Source of the DNA: Palaemon carinicauda
Lineage: Eukaryota; Arthropoda; Malacostraca; Decapoda; Palaemonidae
NCBI RefSeq assembly: GCF_036898095.1
Contig: NC_090766.1
Coordinates: 35,065,018-35,129,017 of the forward strand
Direction: 5' to 3'
DNA length: 64,000 nt
The translations under genes and the position numbers were made by a program. The stretch's first letter is position 1, and each line of letters starts with the position of its first letter. Positions 49,091 to 60,512 of the stretch are shown one piece after another. The notes under the pieces were generated by a model. The model saw only the letters and a list, made by a program, of their open reading frames with translations. It made no database searches and was not told where the DNA came from.

Positions 49091-50825
49091 TCTTAAGACA
49101 AAGTGGTGAAACGTTAATGTTTCTTTATCTTGGAAGTAACTTGCTGTAAAGGCTGTTAATACAAAGGCCAATAGAAGTGGTGAAATGTTCATGATTTTCA
49201 GTTGGGAAATAACTTGCTGCAAAGACTGTTTATAGAAAGTCCAATAGAAATGGTGAAATGTTAATAATATTTAGAACGAAAATATCTTATTGCAAAGTCT
49301 GTTAATACAAAGACCAAAAGAAGTGGTGGAACGTTAATGTTGTTCAGCAGGAAAATAACTTACCGCGAAGACTGTTAATACAAAGACCAGAGAAGTGGTG
49401 AAACGTGAATGAAGTTTAGTAGGAAAGTAACTTACTGCAAAGACTGCTAATAAAAAGCCCAATAGAATTGGTGAAATGTTAATGATGTTTAGCAGGGAAA
49501 TGAATTGCTGCAAAAATTATTAATACAAAGACATATAGAGGTGGTGAAATGTTAATGTTGTTTTCAACAAAAATAAGTTGCTGAAAATATTGTTAATATA
49601 AAGACCAATAGAAGTACTGAAATGTTAATGACGTTTGGCAAGGAAATGACTTTGCAAAGACCTTTAACAGGTAGACCAATAGAAGAGGTGAAATGATAAG
49701 GATGATTAGCTGGGAAATAACCGACCGGAAACAATGTTAACGCAGAGCCCAATAGAAATGGTGAAATGGTAATGATGTTTACCATGGAAATAACTTGCTG
49801 CAAAGTATGTTGATTCAAAGACCTATAGAAGTGGAGAGGCGTTAATGTTGTTTGGCATGGAAATGACTTGCTGCAATGATTGTTAACACAAAAACCAATA
49901 GAAGTGGAGAAACGTTAATGTTGTTTATCATGGAAATAACTTCCTGCAAAGACTGTTAATGCAAAGACGACTGGAAATGGTGAAATTTTAATGTTCTTTA
50001 GAAGGAAAATAACTTGCTGCAAAGACTGTTTTAATACAAAGACCAATAGAGGTCGTGAAATGTTACTGTGTTTTGAAGGGTTAAAGGCCGTTCAGGAATA
50101 GGAGAGGCAAGGGTCATTGACATCTCCCTATCAAATGTTCTAGAGACTGACCATATTTACATATGATCAGCACCCAAGCCTCCCTAAGGAGAACCAAACA
50201 ATGACTGCTGATGACTTAGCAGATAGATCTATAGGCTCTCCAAACCCCCATCCTTAGTTCACATGGCTAGTAAGGTTGTAGCGACCAAAGGAATTTACGA
50301 GTTTGAGCGGGACTTTAGCCCTAGTCTGGCGTTTACCAATCAGTGATGTCACCGCGTCTTCCACAACAACATTGCTGCAAAAACTGTTAATAGAAAGACC
50401 AATAGAAGTGGTGAAATGCTAATGTTTTTAGTATGGAGACTACTTGCTGCAAAGACTGTTAATACAAAGACCAATAGAACTGGTGAAACATTAATGTTGT
50501 TTAGCAGGGGATTGACTTTCTAAAAAGACTGATAATACCGATACCAATAGAAGTGAAACAATGAAAAAGCAAGGAAAAAACTTGCTGCAAAGATTGTTAA
50601 TACAAAAACTAATGGAAGTTGTGCAACGTTAATGTTTTTTAGCATAGAGATAACTTGCTGTAAAGACTGTAAATATAAAAACCCATAGAAATGGTGAAAC
50701 GTTAAAGATTTATAGCAGGGAGATAACTTTCTGCAAAGACTTAATACAAAGACCAGTAGAAGCGGTGAAACGTTGATGTAAAAGCAGGGAAAAGCCTCGC
50801 TGCAAAGATTGTTAATACAAACAAC
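49090..50825. repeat. 73-bp minisatellite array
   Basis: About 20 units plus the SINE at 50075. It lacks two units seen in the sister array at 51430. Confidence 0.95.
50075..50372 (-). mobile_element. tRNA-derived SINE in array (co-amplified)
   Basis: Same site as 45607, with only scattered substitutions (cttatgcc in place of atgac). Confidence 0.8.
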
Positions 50826-50839
50826 AAATTTTCTATTAC

Positions 50840-50968
50840 TTTGAACACAACACTGACAGCTTCCTTTGGGCTTGCAACCATTGTTCCTTACTCGGCCATT
50901 GCAAGTTTCTGTGTTCGGAATGCAGACGCCACCATTGTCTTTGCATCCTTTCCTTGGTGTGCAACTTT
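50840..50968 (-). CDS. Cys-rich module exon (central consensus)
   Basis: 129 bp, phase 1 to 1. One silent change (TGC for TGT in the first cysteine codon) separates it from its neighbours; the protein is unchanged. Confidence 0.95.
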
Positions 50969-51430
50969 CTAAACGCAGGTACAAAATGCAAGAATTCAAT
51001 GAGAAATGAGTAAATGGTTTTAAAAATTCTATACTTTTGATTTGTAGAAAACAATTTCATTCTACATACTTCTATCTCGATATTCAATGTAATTAAGAGT
51101 TTTCAGTACTTGCTAAAATACAATAGATATTATCTTTTACATTATTATTATATCTTTTTTTCAATAATATATCACAAATACTAGAGAATGACCAAAATTA
51201 GCGAGTAAATTGTAAACTTTTTGCAAAATGTAAAAACTGTGAATAGTGAATGTCTCAAATCATAATGGAAGTGTTTATGATGCTAAGTAAAGCATTAAAC
51301 GTTTTGCAAAGTTTGTGAGAACTTGATTCTAGATTAACAAGTAGGGATTTTGTTACCAAGTAACTAATTATATTCCCAGAAAATTGCCCAGCTTCACATA
51401 AAAGGCAACATTTTATTCATCATAAAAGCT
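50969..51430 (-). other. intron, unique part
   Basis: Paralogous intron segment. No exon. Confidence 0.6.
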
Positions 51431-53150
51431 CTTAAGACAAAGTGGTGAAACTTTAATGTTTCTTTATCTTGGAAGTAACTTGCTGTAAAGGCTGTTAATA
51501 CAAAGGCCAATAGTAATGGTGAAACGTTAATGTTGTTTAGCATGGAAATAAATTGTTACAAAGACTGTTAATACAAATACCAATAGAAGTGGTGAAATGT
51601 TTATGATTCAGCAGGGAAATAACTTGCTGCAAAGACTGTTTATAGAAAGTGCAATAGAAATGGTGAAATGTTAATAATATTTAGAACGAAAATATCTTAT
51701 TGCAAAGTCTGTTAATACAAAGACCAAAAGAAGTGATGGAACGTTAATGTTGTTCAGCAGGAAAATAACTTACCGCGAAGACTGTTAATACAAAGACCAG
51801 AGAAGTGGTGAAACGTGAATGAAGTTTAGTAGGAAAGTAACTTACTGCAAAGACTGCTAATAAAATGCCCAATAGAATTGGTGAAATGTTAATGATGTTT
51901 AGCAGGGAAATGAATTGCTGCAAAAATTATTAATACAAAGACATATAGAAGTGGTGAAATGTTAATGTTGTTTTCAACAAAAATAAGTTGCTGAAAATAT
52001 TGTTAATATAAAGACCAATAGAAGTACTGAAATGTTAATGACGTTTGGCAAGGAAATGACTTTGCAAAGACCTTTAACAGGTAGACCAATAGAAGAAGTG
52101 AAATGATAAGGATGATTAGCTGGGAAATAACCGACCGGAAACAATGTTAACGCAGAGCCCAATAGAAATGGTGAAATGGTAATGATGTTTACCATGGAAA
52201 TAACTTGCTGCAAAGTATGTTGATTCAAAGACCTATAGAAGTGGAGAAACGTTAATGTTGTTTATCATGGAAATAACTTCCTGCAAAGACTGTTAATGCA
52301 AAGACGAATGAAATGGTTAAATTTTAATGTTCTTTAGAAGGAAAATAACTTGCTGCAAAGACTGTTTTAATACAAAGACCAATAGAGGTCGTGAAATGTT
52401 AATGTGTTTTGAAGGGTTAAAGGCCGTTCAGGAATAGGAGAGGCAAGGGTCATTGACATCTCCCTATCAAATGTTCTAGAGACATATGATCAGCACCCAA
52501 GCCTCCCTAAGGAGAACCAAACAATGACTGCTGATGACTTAGCAGATAGATCTATAGGCTCTCCAAACCCCCATCCTTAGTTCACATGGCTAGTAAGGTT
52601 GTAGCGACCAAAGGAATTTACGAGTTTGAGCGGGACTTTAGCCCTAGTCTGGCGTTTACCAATCAGTGATGTCACCGCGTCTTCCACAACAACATTGCTG
52701 CAAAAACTGTTAATAGAAAGACCAATAGAAGTGGTGAAATGCTAATGTTTTTAGTATGGAGACTACTTGCTGCAAAGACTGTTAATACAAAGACCAATAG
52801 AACTGGTGAAACGTTAATGTTGTTTAGCAAGGGATTGACTTTCTAAAAAGACTGATAATACCGATACCAATAGAAGTGAAACAATGAAAAAGCAAGGAAA
52901 AAACTTGCTGCAAAGATTGTTAATACAAAAACTAATGGAAGTTGTGCAACGTTAATGTTGTTTAGCATGGAGATAACTTGCTGTAAAGACTGTAAATACA
53001 AAAACCCATAGAAATGGTGAAACGTTAAAGATTTATAGCAGGGAGATAATTTTCTGCAAAGACTGTTAATACAAAGACCAGTAGAAGCGGTGAAACGTTG
53101 ATGTAAAAGCAGGGAAAAGCCTCGCTGCAAAGACTGTTAATACAAACAAC
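51430..53150. repeat. 73-bp minisatellite array
   Basis: About 20 units plus the SINE at 52411. Confidence 0.95.
52411..52693 (-). mobile_element. tRNA-derived SINE in array (co-amplified)
   Basis: Same site as the other central copies. It shares with 43279 the deletion after 'gttctagagac'. Confidence 0.8.
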
Positions 53151-53164
53151 AAATTTTCTATTAC

Positions 53165-53293
53165 TTTGAACACAACACTGACAGCTTCCTTTGGGCTTGC
53201 AACCATTGTTCCTTACTCGGCCATTGCAAGTTTCTGTGTTCGGAATGCAGACGCCACCATTGTCTTTGCATCCTTTCCTTGGTGTACAACTTT
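53165..53293 (-). CDS. Cys-rich module exon (central consensus)
   Basis: 129 bp, phase 1 to 1, protein identical to the exon at 44035, including splice sites. Confidence 0.95.
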
Positions 53294-53755
53294 CTAAACG
53301 CAGGTACAAAATGCAAGAATTCAATGAGAAATGAGTAAATGGTTTTAAAAATTCTATACTTTTGATTTGTAGAAAACAATTTCATTCTACATACTTCTAT
53401 CTCGATATTCAATGTAATTAAGAGTTTTCAGTACTTGCTAAAATACAATAGATATTATCTTTTACATTATTATTATATCTTTTTTCAATAATATATCACA
53501 AATACTAGAGAATGACCAAAATTAGCGAGTAAATTGTAAACATTTTGCAAAATGTAAAAACTGTGAATAGTGAATGTCTCAAATCATAATGGAAGTGTTT
53601 ATGATGCTAAGTAAAGCATTAAACGTTTTGCAAAGTTTGTGAGAACTTGGGTCTAGATTAACAAGGGATTTTGTTACCAAGTAACTAATTATATTCCCAG
53701 AAAATTGCCCAGCTTCACATAAAAGGCAACATTTTATTCATCATAAAAGCTCTTA
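53294..53755 (-). other. intron, unique part
   Basis: Last (most 5') copy of the shortened intron form. No exon. Confidence 0.6.
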
Positions 53756-55270
53756 AGACAAAGTGGTGAAACTTTAATGTTTCTTTATCTTGGAAGTAAC
53801 TTGCTGTAAAGGCTGTTAATACAAAGGCCAATAGTAATGGTGAAACGTTAATGTTGTATAGCATGGAAATAAATTGTTGCAAAGACTGTTAATACAAATA
53901 CCAATAGAAGTGGTGAAATGTTTATGATTCAGCAGGGAAATAACTTGCTGCAAAGACTGTTTATAGAAAGTGCAATAGAAATGGTGAAATGTTAATAATA
54001 TTTAGAACGAAAATATCTTATTGCAAAGACTGTTAATACAAAGACCAAAAGAAGTGGTGGAACGTTAATGTTGTTCAACAGGAAAATAACTTACCGCGAA
54101 GACTGTTAATACAAAGACCAGAGAAGTGGTGAAACGTGAATGAAGTTTAGTAGGAAAGTAATTTTCTGCAAAGACTGCTAATAAAAAGCCCAATAGAATT
54201 GGTGAAATGTTAATGATGTTTAGCAGGGAAATGAATTGCTGCAAAAATTATTAATACAAAGACATATAGAAGTGGTGAAATGTTAATGTTGTTTTCAACA
54301 AAAATAAGTTGCTGAAAATATTGTTAATATAAAGACCAATAGAAGTACTGAAATGTTAATGACGTTTGGCAAGGAAATGACTTTGCAAAGACCTTTAACA
54401 GGTAGACCAATAGAAGAAGTGAAATGATAAGGATGATTAGCTGGGAAATAACCGACCGGAAACAATGTTAACGCAGAGCCCAATAGAAATGGTGAAATGG
54501 TAATGATGTTTACCATGGAAATAACATGTTGCAAAGTATGTTGATTCAAAGACCTATAGAAGTGGAGAGGCGTTAATGTTGTTTGGCATGGAAATGACTT
54601 GCTGCTATGATTGTTAACACGAAAACCAATAGATGTGCTGAAACGTCAATGTTTTTTACCAGGGAAATAACTTACCGCAAAGACTGTTAATAAAAAGATC
54701 AATAGAAGCGGTGGAACATAGATGTTGTTTAGTATGGAAATAACACCCTACAAATACTTTTAATACAAATGCCAATAGAAGTTGTGAAACATTGATATTG
54801 TTTAGCAGGGAAGTACTTAGCTGAATAGACTGTTAATACAAAGACCAAAAGAAGCGGTGAAACGATGCTGAAAATGCTGAGAAATAACTTGTTGCAAAGT
54901 CTGTTAATTTAAAGACCAATAGAACTGGTGAAACGTTAATGTTGTTTAGCAGGGGATTAACTTTCTAAAAAGACTGATGATACCGATACCAATAGAAGTT
55001 AAACAATGAAAAAGCAAGGAAAAAACTTGCTGCAAAGATTGTTAATACAAAAACTAATGGAAGTTGTGCAACGTTAATGTTGTTTAGCATAGAGATAACT
55101 TGCTGTAAAGACTGTTAATAGAAAAACCCATAGAAATGGTGAAACATTAAAGATTTATAGCAGGGAGATAATTTTCTGCAAAGACTGTTAATACAAAGAC
55201 CAGTAGAAGCGGTGAAACGTTGATGTAAAAGCAGGGAAAAGCCTCGCTGCAAAGATTGTTAATACAAACA
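53755..55270. repeat. 73-bp minisatellite array (no SINE form)
   Basis: Sister of the array at 46965-48485, almost identical over its length. Confidence 0.95.
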
Positions 55271-55286
55271 TCAAATTTTCTATTAC

Positions 55287-55415
55287 TTTGAACACAACAC
55301 TGACAGCTTCCTTTGGGCTTGCAACCATTGTTCCTTACTCGGCCATTGCAAGTTTCTGTGTTCGGAATGCAGACGCCACCATTGTCTTTGCATCCTTTCC
55401 TTGGTGTACAACTTT
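55287..55415 (-). CDS. Cys-rich module exon (central consensus)
   Basis: 129 bp, phase 1 to 1, protein identical to the exon at 44035. Its upstream intron (55416-56030) is the longer, older form also found near 35261. So the recent duplications started from this exon leftwards. Confidence 0.95.
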
Positions 55416-56030
55416 CTAAACGCAGGTACAAAATGCAAGAATTCAATGAGAAATGAGTAAATGGTTTTAAAAATTCTATACTTTTAATTTGTAGAAAACA
55501 ATTTCATTCTATATACTTCTCTCCTGACAATAAATGCAATTAAGAGTTCTCACTACTTGCTAAAATGTTATAGATAATCATCTTTTACATTATTATTACA
55601 TTTTATCTAAGAATGATATTGAAAAATATAAAAAGTTTCCTAATAATTAAGGATAAAACATAACAAAACATAATGACATGATTGACATGAAGGCCTAAAT
55701 TATGAACGAAATTCTTTATCTTGCAGACTAGATTATTATTATCAAGGACAGCTTATGATATTTCACATATGTACTCATTACAGAATGACCAAAATTAGCG
55801 AGTAAGGGTATGTGATACTATGCAAATAGAAGAAATTTTGCAAAATGTAAAAACTGTGAATAGTGAATGTCTCAAATTATATTGGATGCTAAGTAAAGCA
55901 TTAAACGTTTTTCAAAGTTTGTGAAAACTGGGGTGTGAATTAGCAAGAAAGTAATTATGGTACCAAGTAATTAATATTATTCCAACAAAAGTTGCAAAGC
56001 TTCACATAAAAGACATGTTATTCATCATAA
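55416..56030 (-). other. intron, unique part (older form)
   Basis: Aligns better with 35261-35884 than with the central introns ('ctatatacttctctcctgacaataaatg'). No exon. Confidence 0.6.
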
Positions 56031-56995
56031 AAACTGTTAATACAAAGACTAATAGCAGTGTTGAAACGTTAATGATGTTTAGCAGGGAAATAACTTACAG
56101 CAAAGACTGTTAATACAAAGACCAACAGAAGCGGTGAAACGTTAATGATGTTTAGCAGGGAAATAACTTACAGCAAAGACTGTTAATACAAAGACCAACA
56201 GAAGCGGTGTAACGTGAATGAAGTTTAGCAGGGAAATAACTTACTGCAAAGAATGCCAATACAAAGCCAAATAGAATTGGCGAAACGTTAATGACGTTTA
56301 GCAGGGTAATGAATTGCTGCGATAACTGTTAATACAAAGACAAAATAGAAATGGCGAAATGTTAATGCGATTTAGCACAGAAATAAATTGCTGCAAAAAA
56401 ACTGTTAATATAAAGCCCAATAGATTTGGTGAAACGTTAATAATATTTTGCAGGCAAATAACTTGCTGCAAAGACTGTTAATACAACGATCAATAGAAGT
56501 GGTGAAAAGTTCAAGATATTTAGAAGGGAAATAACTTGTTGCAAAGACTCTTAAAACAAAGACTAAAAGAAGTGTTGAAACGTGAATGAAGTTCAGCAGG
56601 TAAAAAATTTACTGAAAAGACTGTTAATATAAAGTCCAATAGAAGTGGGGAAATGTTAATGTTGTTTAGTAGGTGAATAACTTTCTGCAAAGACTATTAA
56701 TAAAAAGACCAATAGAAGAAGTGAAACGGTGAATAACGCAAGGAAAAAACATCTTGCAAGGACGATTAATAGAAAGACCAATCCAAGTGGTGCAATGTTA
56801 ATGTTGTTTAGCATGGAGATAACTTGCTGTAAAGACTGTTAATACAAAAACCAATAGAAATGGTGAAACATTAAAGTTGTTTAGCAGGGAAATAACTTTC
56901 TGCAAAGACTGTTATTACTAAGACCAATAGAAGTGGTGAAACGTTGGTGGAAAAGCAGGGAAATATCTTGCTGCAGAAGCTGTTAATACAAATAA
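56030..56995. repeat. 73-bp minisatellite array, shortest full array
   Basis: About 13 units. The block 56380-56640 matches 40085-40345, suggesting exchange between distant introns. Confidence 0.95.
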
Positions 56996-57010
56996 CAAAT
57001 TCTCTATTAC

Positions 57011-57139
57011 TTTGAACACAACACTGACAGCTTCCTTTGGGCTTGCAACCATTGTTCCTTACTCGGCCATTACAAGTTTCTGTGTTCGGAATGCAGACGC
57101 CACCATTGTCTTTGCAACCTTTTCTTGGTGTGCAACTTT
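57011..57139 (-). CDS. Cys-rich module exon
   Basis: 129 bp from TTTAG to CAAA|GTAATA. Consensus protein, with silent changes in three codons (TGC, AGA and TGT positions), so it is older than the identical block on its left but still conserved at the protein level. Confidence 0.94.
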
Positions 57140-57655
57140 CTAAACGCAGGTACAAAATGCAAGAATTCAATGAGAAATGAGTAAATGGTTTTAAAAATTC
57201 TATACTTTTGATTTATATAAAATAATTTCATTCTACATACTTCTATTTTGACAATCAATGCAATTAAGAGTTCTCACTACCTACTAAAATGTTATCGATA
57301 ATAATTTTTTGCATTGTTATTATATTTTCCATTAGAATAATATAGCAAAAATACGAAGAGTTTCCTAATATTGAAGGATAAAACATAACAAAACAGAATG
57401 ACATGATTAACAGGAAGGGCAATGAAATAATTTATCTTCAATACTAGATCAATATTCTCATTACAGCATGACCTAAATTATTGAGTAAATAGTAAACATT
57501 TTGCAAAATTTGGTAACTGTAGGCAGTGAATGTCTCAATGTTTTTCAGCTTGTGAAAACTGCGTTGTGAATTGGCAAGAAAGTGATTGTGGTACCCAGTA
57601 ACTAATATTATTCCCACAAAAGTTGCACAGCTTCACATAAAAGGCAATATGTTAT
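57140..57655 (-). other. intron, unique part
   Basis: Older intron form, partly deleted. No exon. Confidence 0.6.
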
Positions 57656-59545
57656 TCGTCAAAAAAACTGTTAATACAAATACCAATATCAGTGGTGAAA
57701 CTTTAATGTTTTTTATCATGGAAATAACTAGCTGTAAAGGGTGTTAGTACAAAGACCAATATTAATGTTGATCTGTTAATGTAGTTTAGCATAGAAATAA
57801 ACTGCTGCATAGACTCTTAATACAAATACCAATAGAAGTGGTGAAATATTAATGATATTTAGCAGGGAAGTAACTTGCTGTAAAGACTATTGATATAAAG
57901 ACCAATAGAAGTGATGAAACGTTAGCGATGTTTAGCAGGGAAATAACTTATTGCGAAGACTGTTAATACAAAGACCAATAGAAGTGGTGAAACGTGAATG
58001 AAGTTTAGCAGGAAAATAACTTACTGCAACGACTGCTAATACAAAGCACAATAGAATTAGTGAAACGTTAATGATGTTTAGCAGGGAAATGAATTGCTGC
58101 AAAAATTGTTAATACAAACAAAAGTAGAAGTGGTGAAATGTTAATGTTGTTCAGCATAGAAATGAGTTGAGGCAAATACTGTTATACAAAGACCAATAGA
58201 AATGGTGAAATGTTAATGACGTTTAGTAGGGAAATTACTCTTTGCAAAGACTGTTGGCACGAAGACCAATAGAAGAGGTGAAATAATAATGATGTTTAGC
58301 ATGGAAATAATTCACTGGAATAAATGTTAACGCAGAGCACAATAGAAGTGGTGAAACGATAATGATGTTTAGCAGGGAAATAACTTGGTGCAAAGAATGT
58401 TAATTCAAAGACCAATAGAAGTGGAGAAATGTTAATGTTGTTTGGGATGGAAATAACTTGCTGCAAAGATTATTAATACGGAGACCAATAGATGTGGTGA
58501 AACGTCAATATTGTTTAGCAGGGAAGTAACTTTCTGCAAAGACTGTTAATACAATGATCAATAGAAGTGGTGAAATTGTAATGTTTTTTGGCATGGAAAT
58601 AACTTGCTGCAAATATAATTGATACAAAGAGCAATAGAAGTGGTGAAATGTTAATGATGTTTTGCACGGAAATAACTTGCTTCAAAGACTGTTAATAACA
58701 TGACTAATAGAAGTGGTGAAATGTTAATATTGTTCAGCATGGAAATAACTTTCTGCAAATACTGTTAATACAAAGACCAATAGAAGTGGTGTTTGTATTT
58801 TTTAGCATGGAAATAACTCACTGCAAAGACTAGTAATACAAAGACCAATGGATATTGTGAAAAGTCGTTGTTGTTTAGCAGGGAAATATCTTGCCACAAA
58901 GAATGTTAATACAAAGACCAATAGAAGCGGTGAAACGATGGTGAAAAAGCATGGAAATAAATTGCTGCAAAGTCTGTTAATTCAAAGACCAATAGAAGTG
59001 GTGAAATGTTAGCGTGGAAATAACTTACTGCAAAGACTAGTAATACAAAGACCAATAGAAGTGGTGAAATGTTAGCGTGGAAATAACTTACTGCAAAGAC
59101 TAGTAATACAAAGACCAATAGATATGGTGAAATGTGAATGTTGTTTAGCCGGAAATAACTTACTGTAAATACTGATAATACAAAGACCAATAGAAGCGGT
59201 GCTAATATTTTTTAGCATGGAAGTAACTTACTGCAAAGTCTAGTAATACAAAGACCAATAGATATTGTGAAAAGTCGTTGTTTAGCAAGGAAATAACTTG
59301 CCGAAAAGAATGTTAATATAAAGACCAATAAAAGCGGTGAAACGATGGTGAAAAAGCATGGAAATAAATTGCAGCAAAATCTGTTAATTGAAAGGCCAAT
59401 AGAAGTGGAGAAACGTTAATGTTGTTTAGCATGGAAATAACTTACTGGAAAGACCGTTAATACAAAGACCAATAGAAGCAGAGAAAACCTTGGCGAAAAA
59501 GCAGGGAAATATCTTGCTGCAAAGACTGTTAATACAAAGACCAAA
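57655..59545. repeat. 73-bp minisatellite array
   Basis: About 25 units. Around 58900-59400 a larger block of about 400 bp containing 'ggtgaaacgatggtgaaaaagcatgg' is itself duplicated. Confidence 0.95.
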
Positions 59546-59556
59546 TTAACTATTAC

Positions 59557-59685
59557 TTGGAACACAACACTGACAGCTTCCTTTGGGCTTGCAACCATTC
59601 TTCCTTATTCGGCCATCACAAGTTTCTGTGTTCGGAATGCAGACGCCACCATTGTCTGTGCAACCTTTCCTTGGTGCACAAGTTT
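59557..59685 (-). CDS. Cys-rich module exon
   Basis: Acceptor CTGCGTTTAG, then AA ACT TGT, and donor CCAA|GTAATA; 129 bp, 43 residues. Distinctive residues are TCAPRKGCTDNGG, CDGRIRKNGC and an end in VP. It lies at the 5' end of the tandem set. Confidence 0.93.
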
Positions 59686-60380
59686 CTAAACGCAGGTACA
59701 AAGTGCAAGAATTCAATGAGAAATGAGCACATGGTTTTAAAAATTCTATACTTTTGATCTATATAAAACATATTCATTCTATATACTTCTATTTCGACAA
59801 TCAATGCAATTAAGAATTCTCACTACCTGCTAAAATATTATAGATAATTATCTTTTACATTATTGATATATTTTCTATTAGAAGAATATAGCGAAAATAC
59901 AAAGAGTTTCCTAATGATGAAGGATGAAACATAGCAAAACAGAATCACATGATGGACAGGAAGGGCCAAATTAGCAACGAAATACCTTATCTTGAAGACT
60001 ATGTTAATATTATGATATTTCACAAATATACTCATTAAAGAATGACCTAAATTAGTGAATATGGATATGTGATCCTATGCAAATAGTAAAGATTTTTGCA
60101 GAATGTAAAAACTATGAACAGTGAATGTCTCAAATCATATTGGAAGTGTTTATGATGCTAAGTAATGCCTGAATCAACAAGAAAGTGGTTGGGGTACCAA
60201 GTAACAAATCCTCCTCCCACAAAGGTTGCCCAACTTCACAGAAGAGGCAACTTGTTACTCGTCACAAAAACCGTCTACACTGCAAGACAAAAGTTAGTAA
60301 TGGTGAAAAGTTAATGATGTTTAACAGGGAAATAACTTTCGGTGAAGACTTGTGAATACAAAGATCAAATTCAGTCTTAC
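59686..60380 (-). other. intron with one partial 73-bp unit
   Basis: Mostly unique intron sequence. Near 60290-60365 about one diverged 73-bp unit remains next to the donor of the exon at 60381. No exon. Confidence 0.6.
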
Positions 60381-60512
60381 TTGTGCTTGGGATACAACAC
60401 TGGCAGTCTTTGCCCTTGCAACCATTCTTCTTTACTCGGCCATCGCAATTTTCTGAGTTCGGGATGCAAACACCATCATTATTCGTGCAACCTTTCCTAG
60501 GTTCACATGTTC
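60381..60512 (-). CDS. Cys-rich module exon, 44-residue variant
   Basis: Acceptor TTGTTTTAAG, then GA ACA TGT, and donor ACAA|GTAAGA; 132 bp, phase 1 to 1. Cysteines follow C-x5-C-x6-C-x6-C-x8-C-x4-C-x-CC, with cores TCEPRKGCTNNDGVC, CDGRVKKNGC and KGKDCQCCIPST. It is the most 5' single-module exon. Its GTAAGA donor matches the older pair at 28702 and 29351. Confidence 0.92.

Noticed and set aside
28020..60365. CRISPR-like array of regularly spaced repeats
   Set aside because: The 73-bp units are contiguous and diverged, with no unique spacers, and the DNA is eukaryotic.
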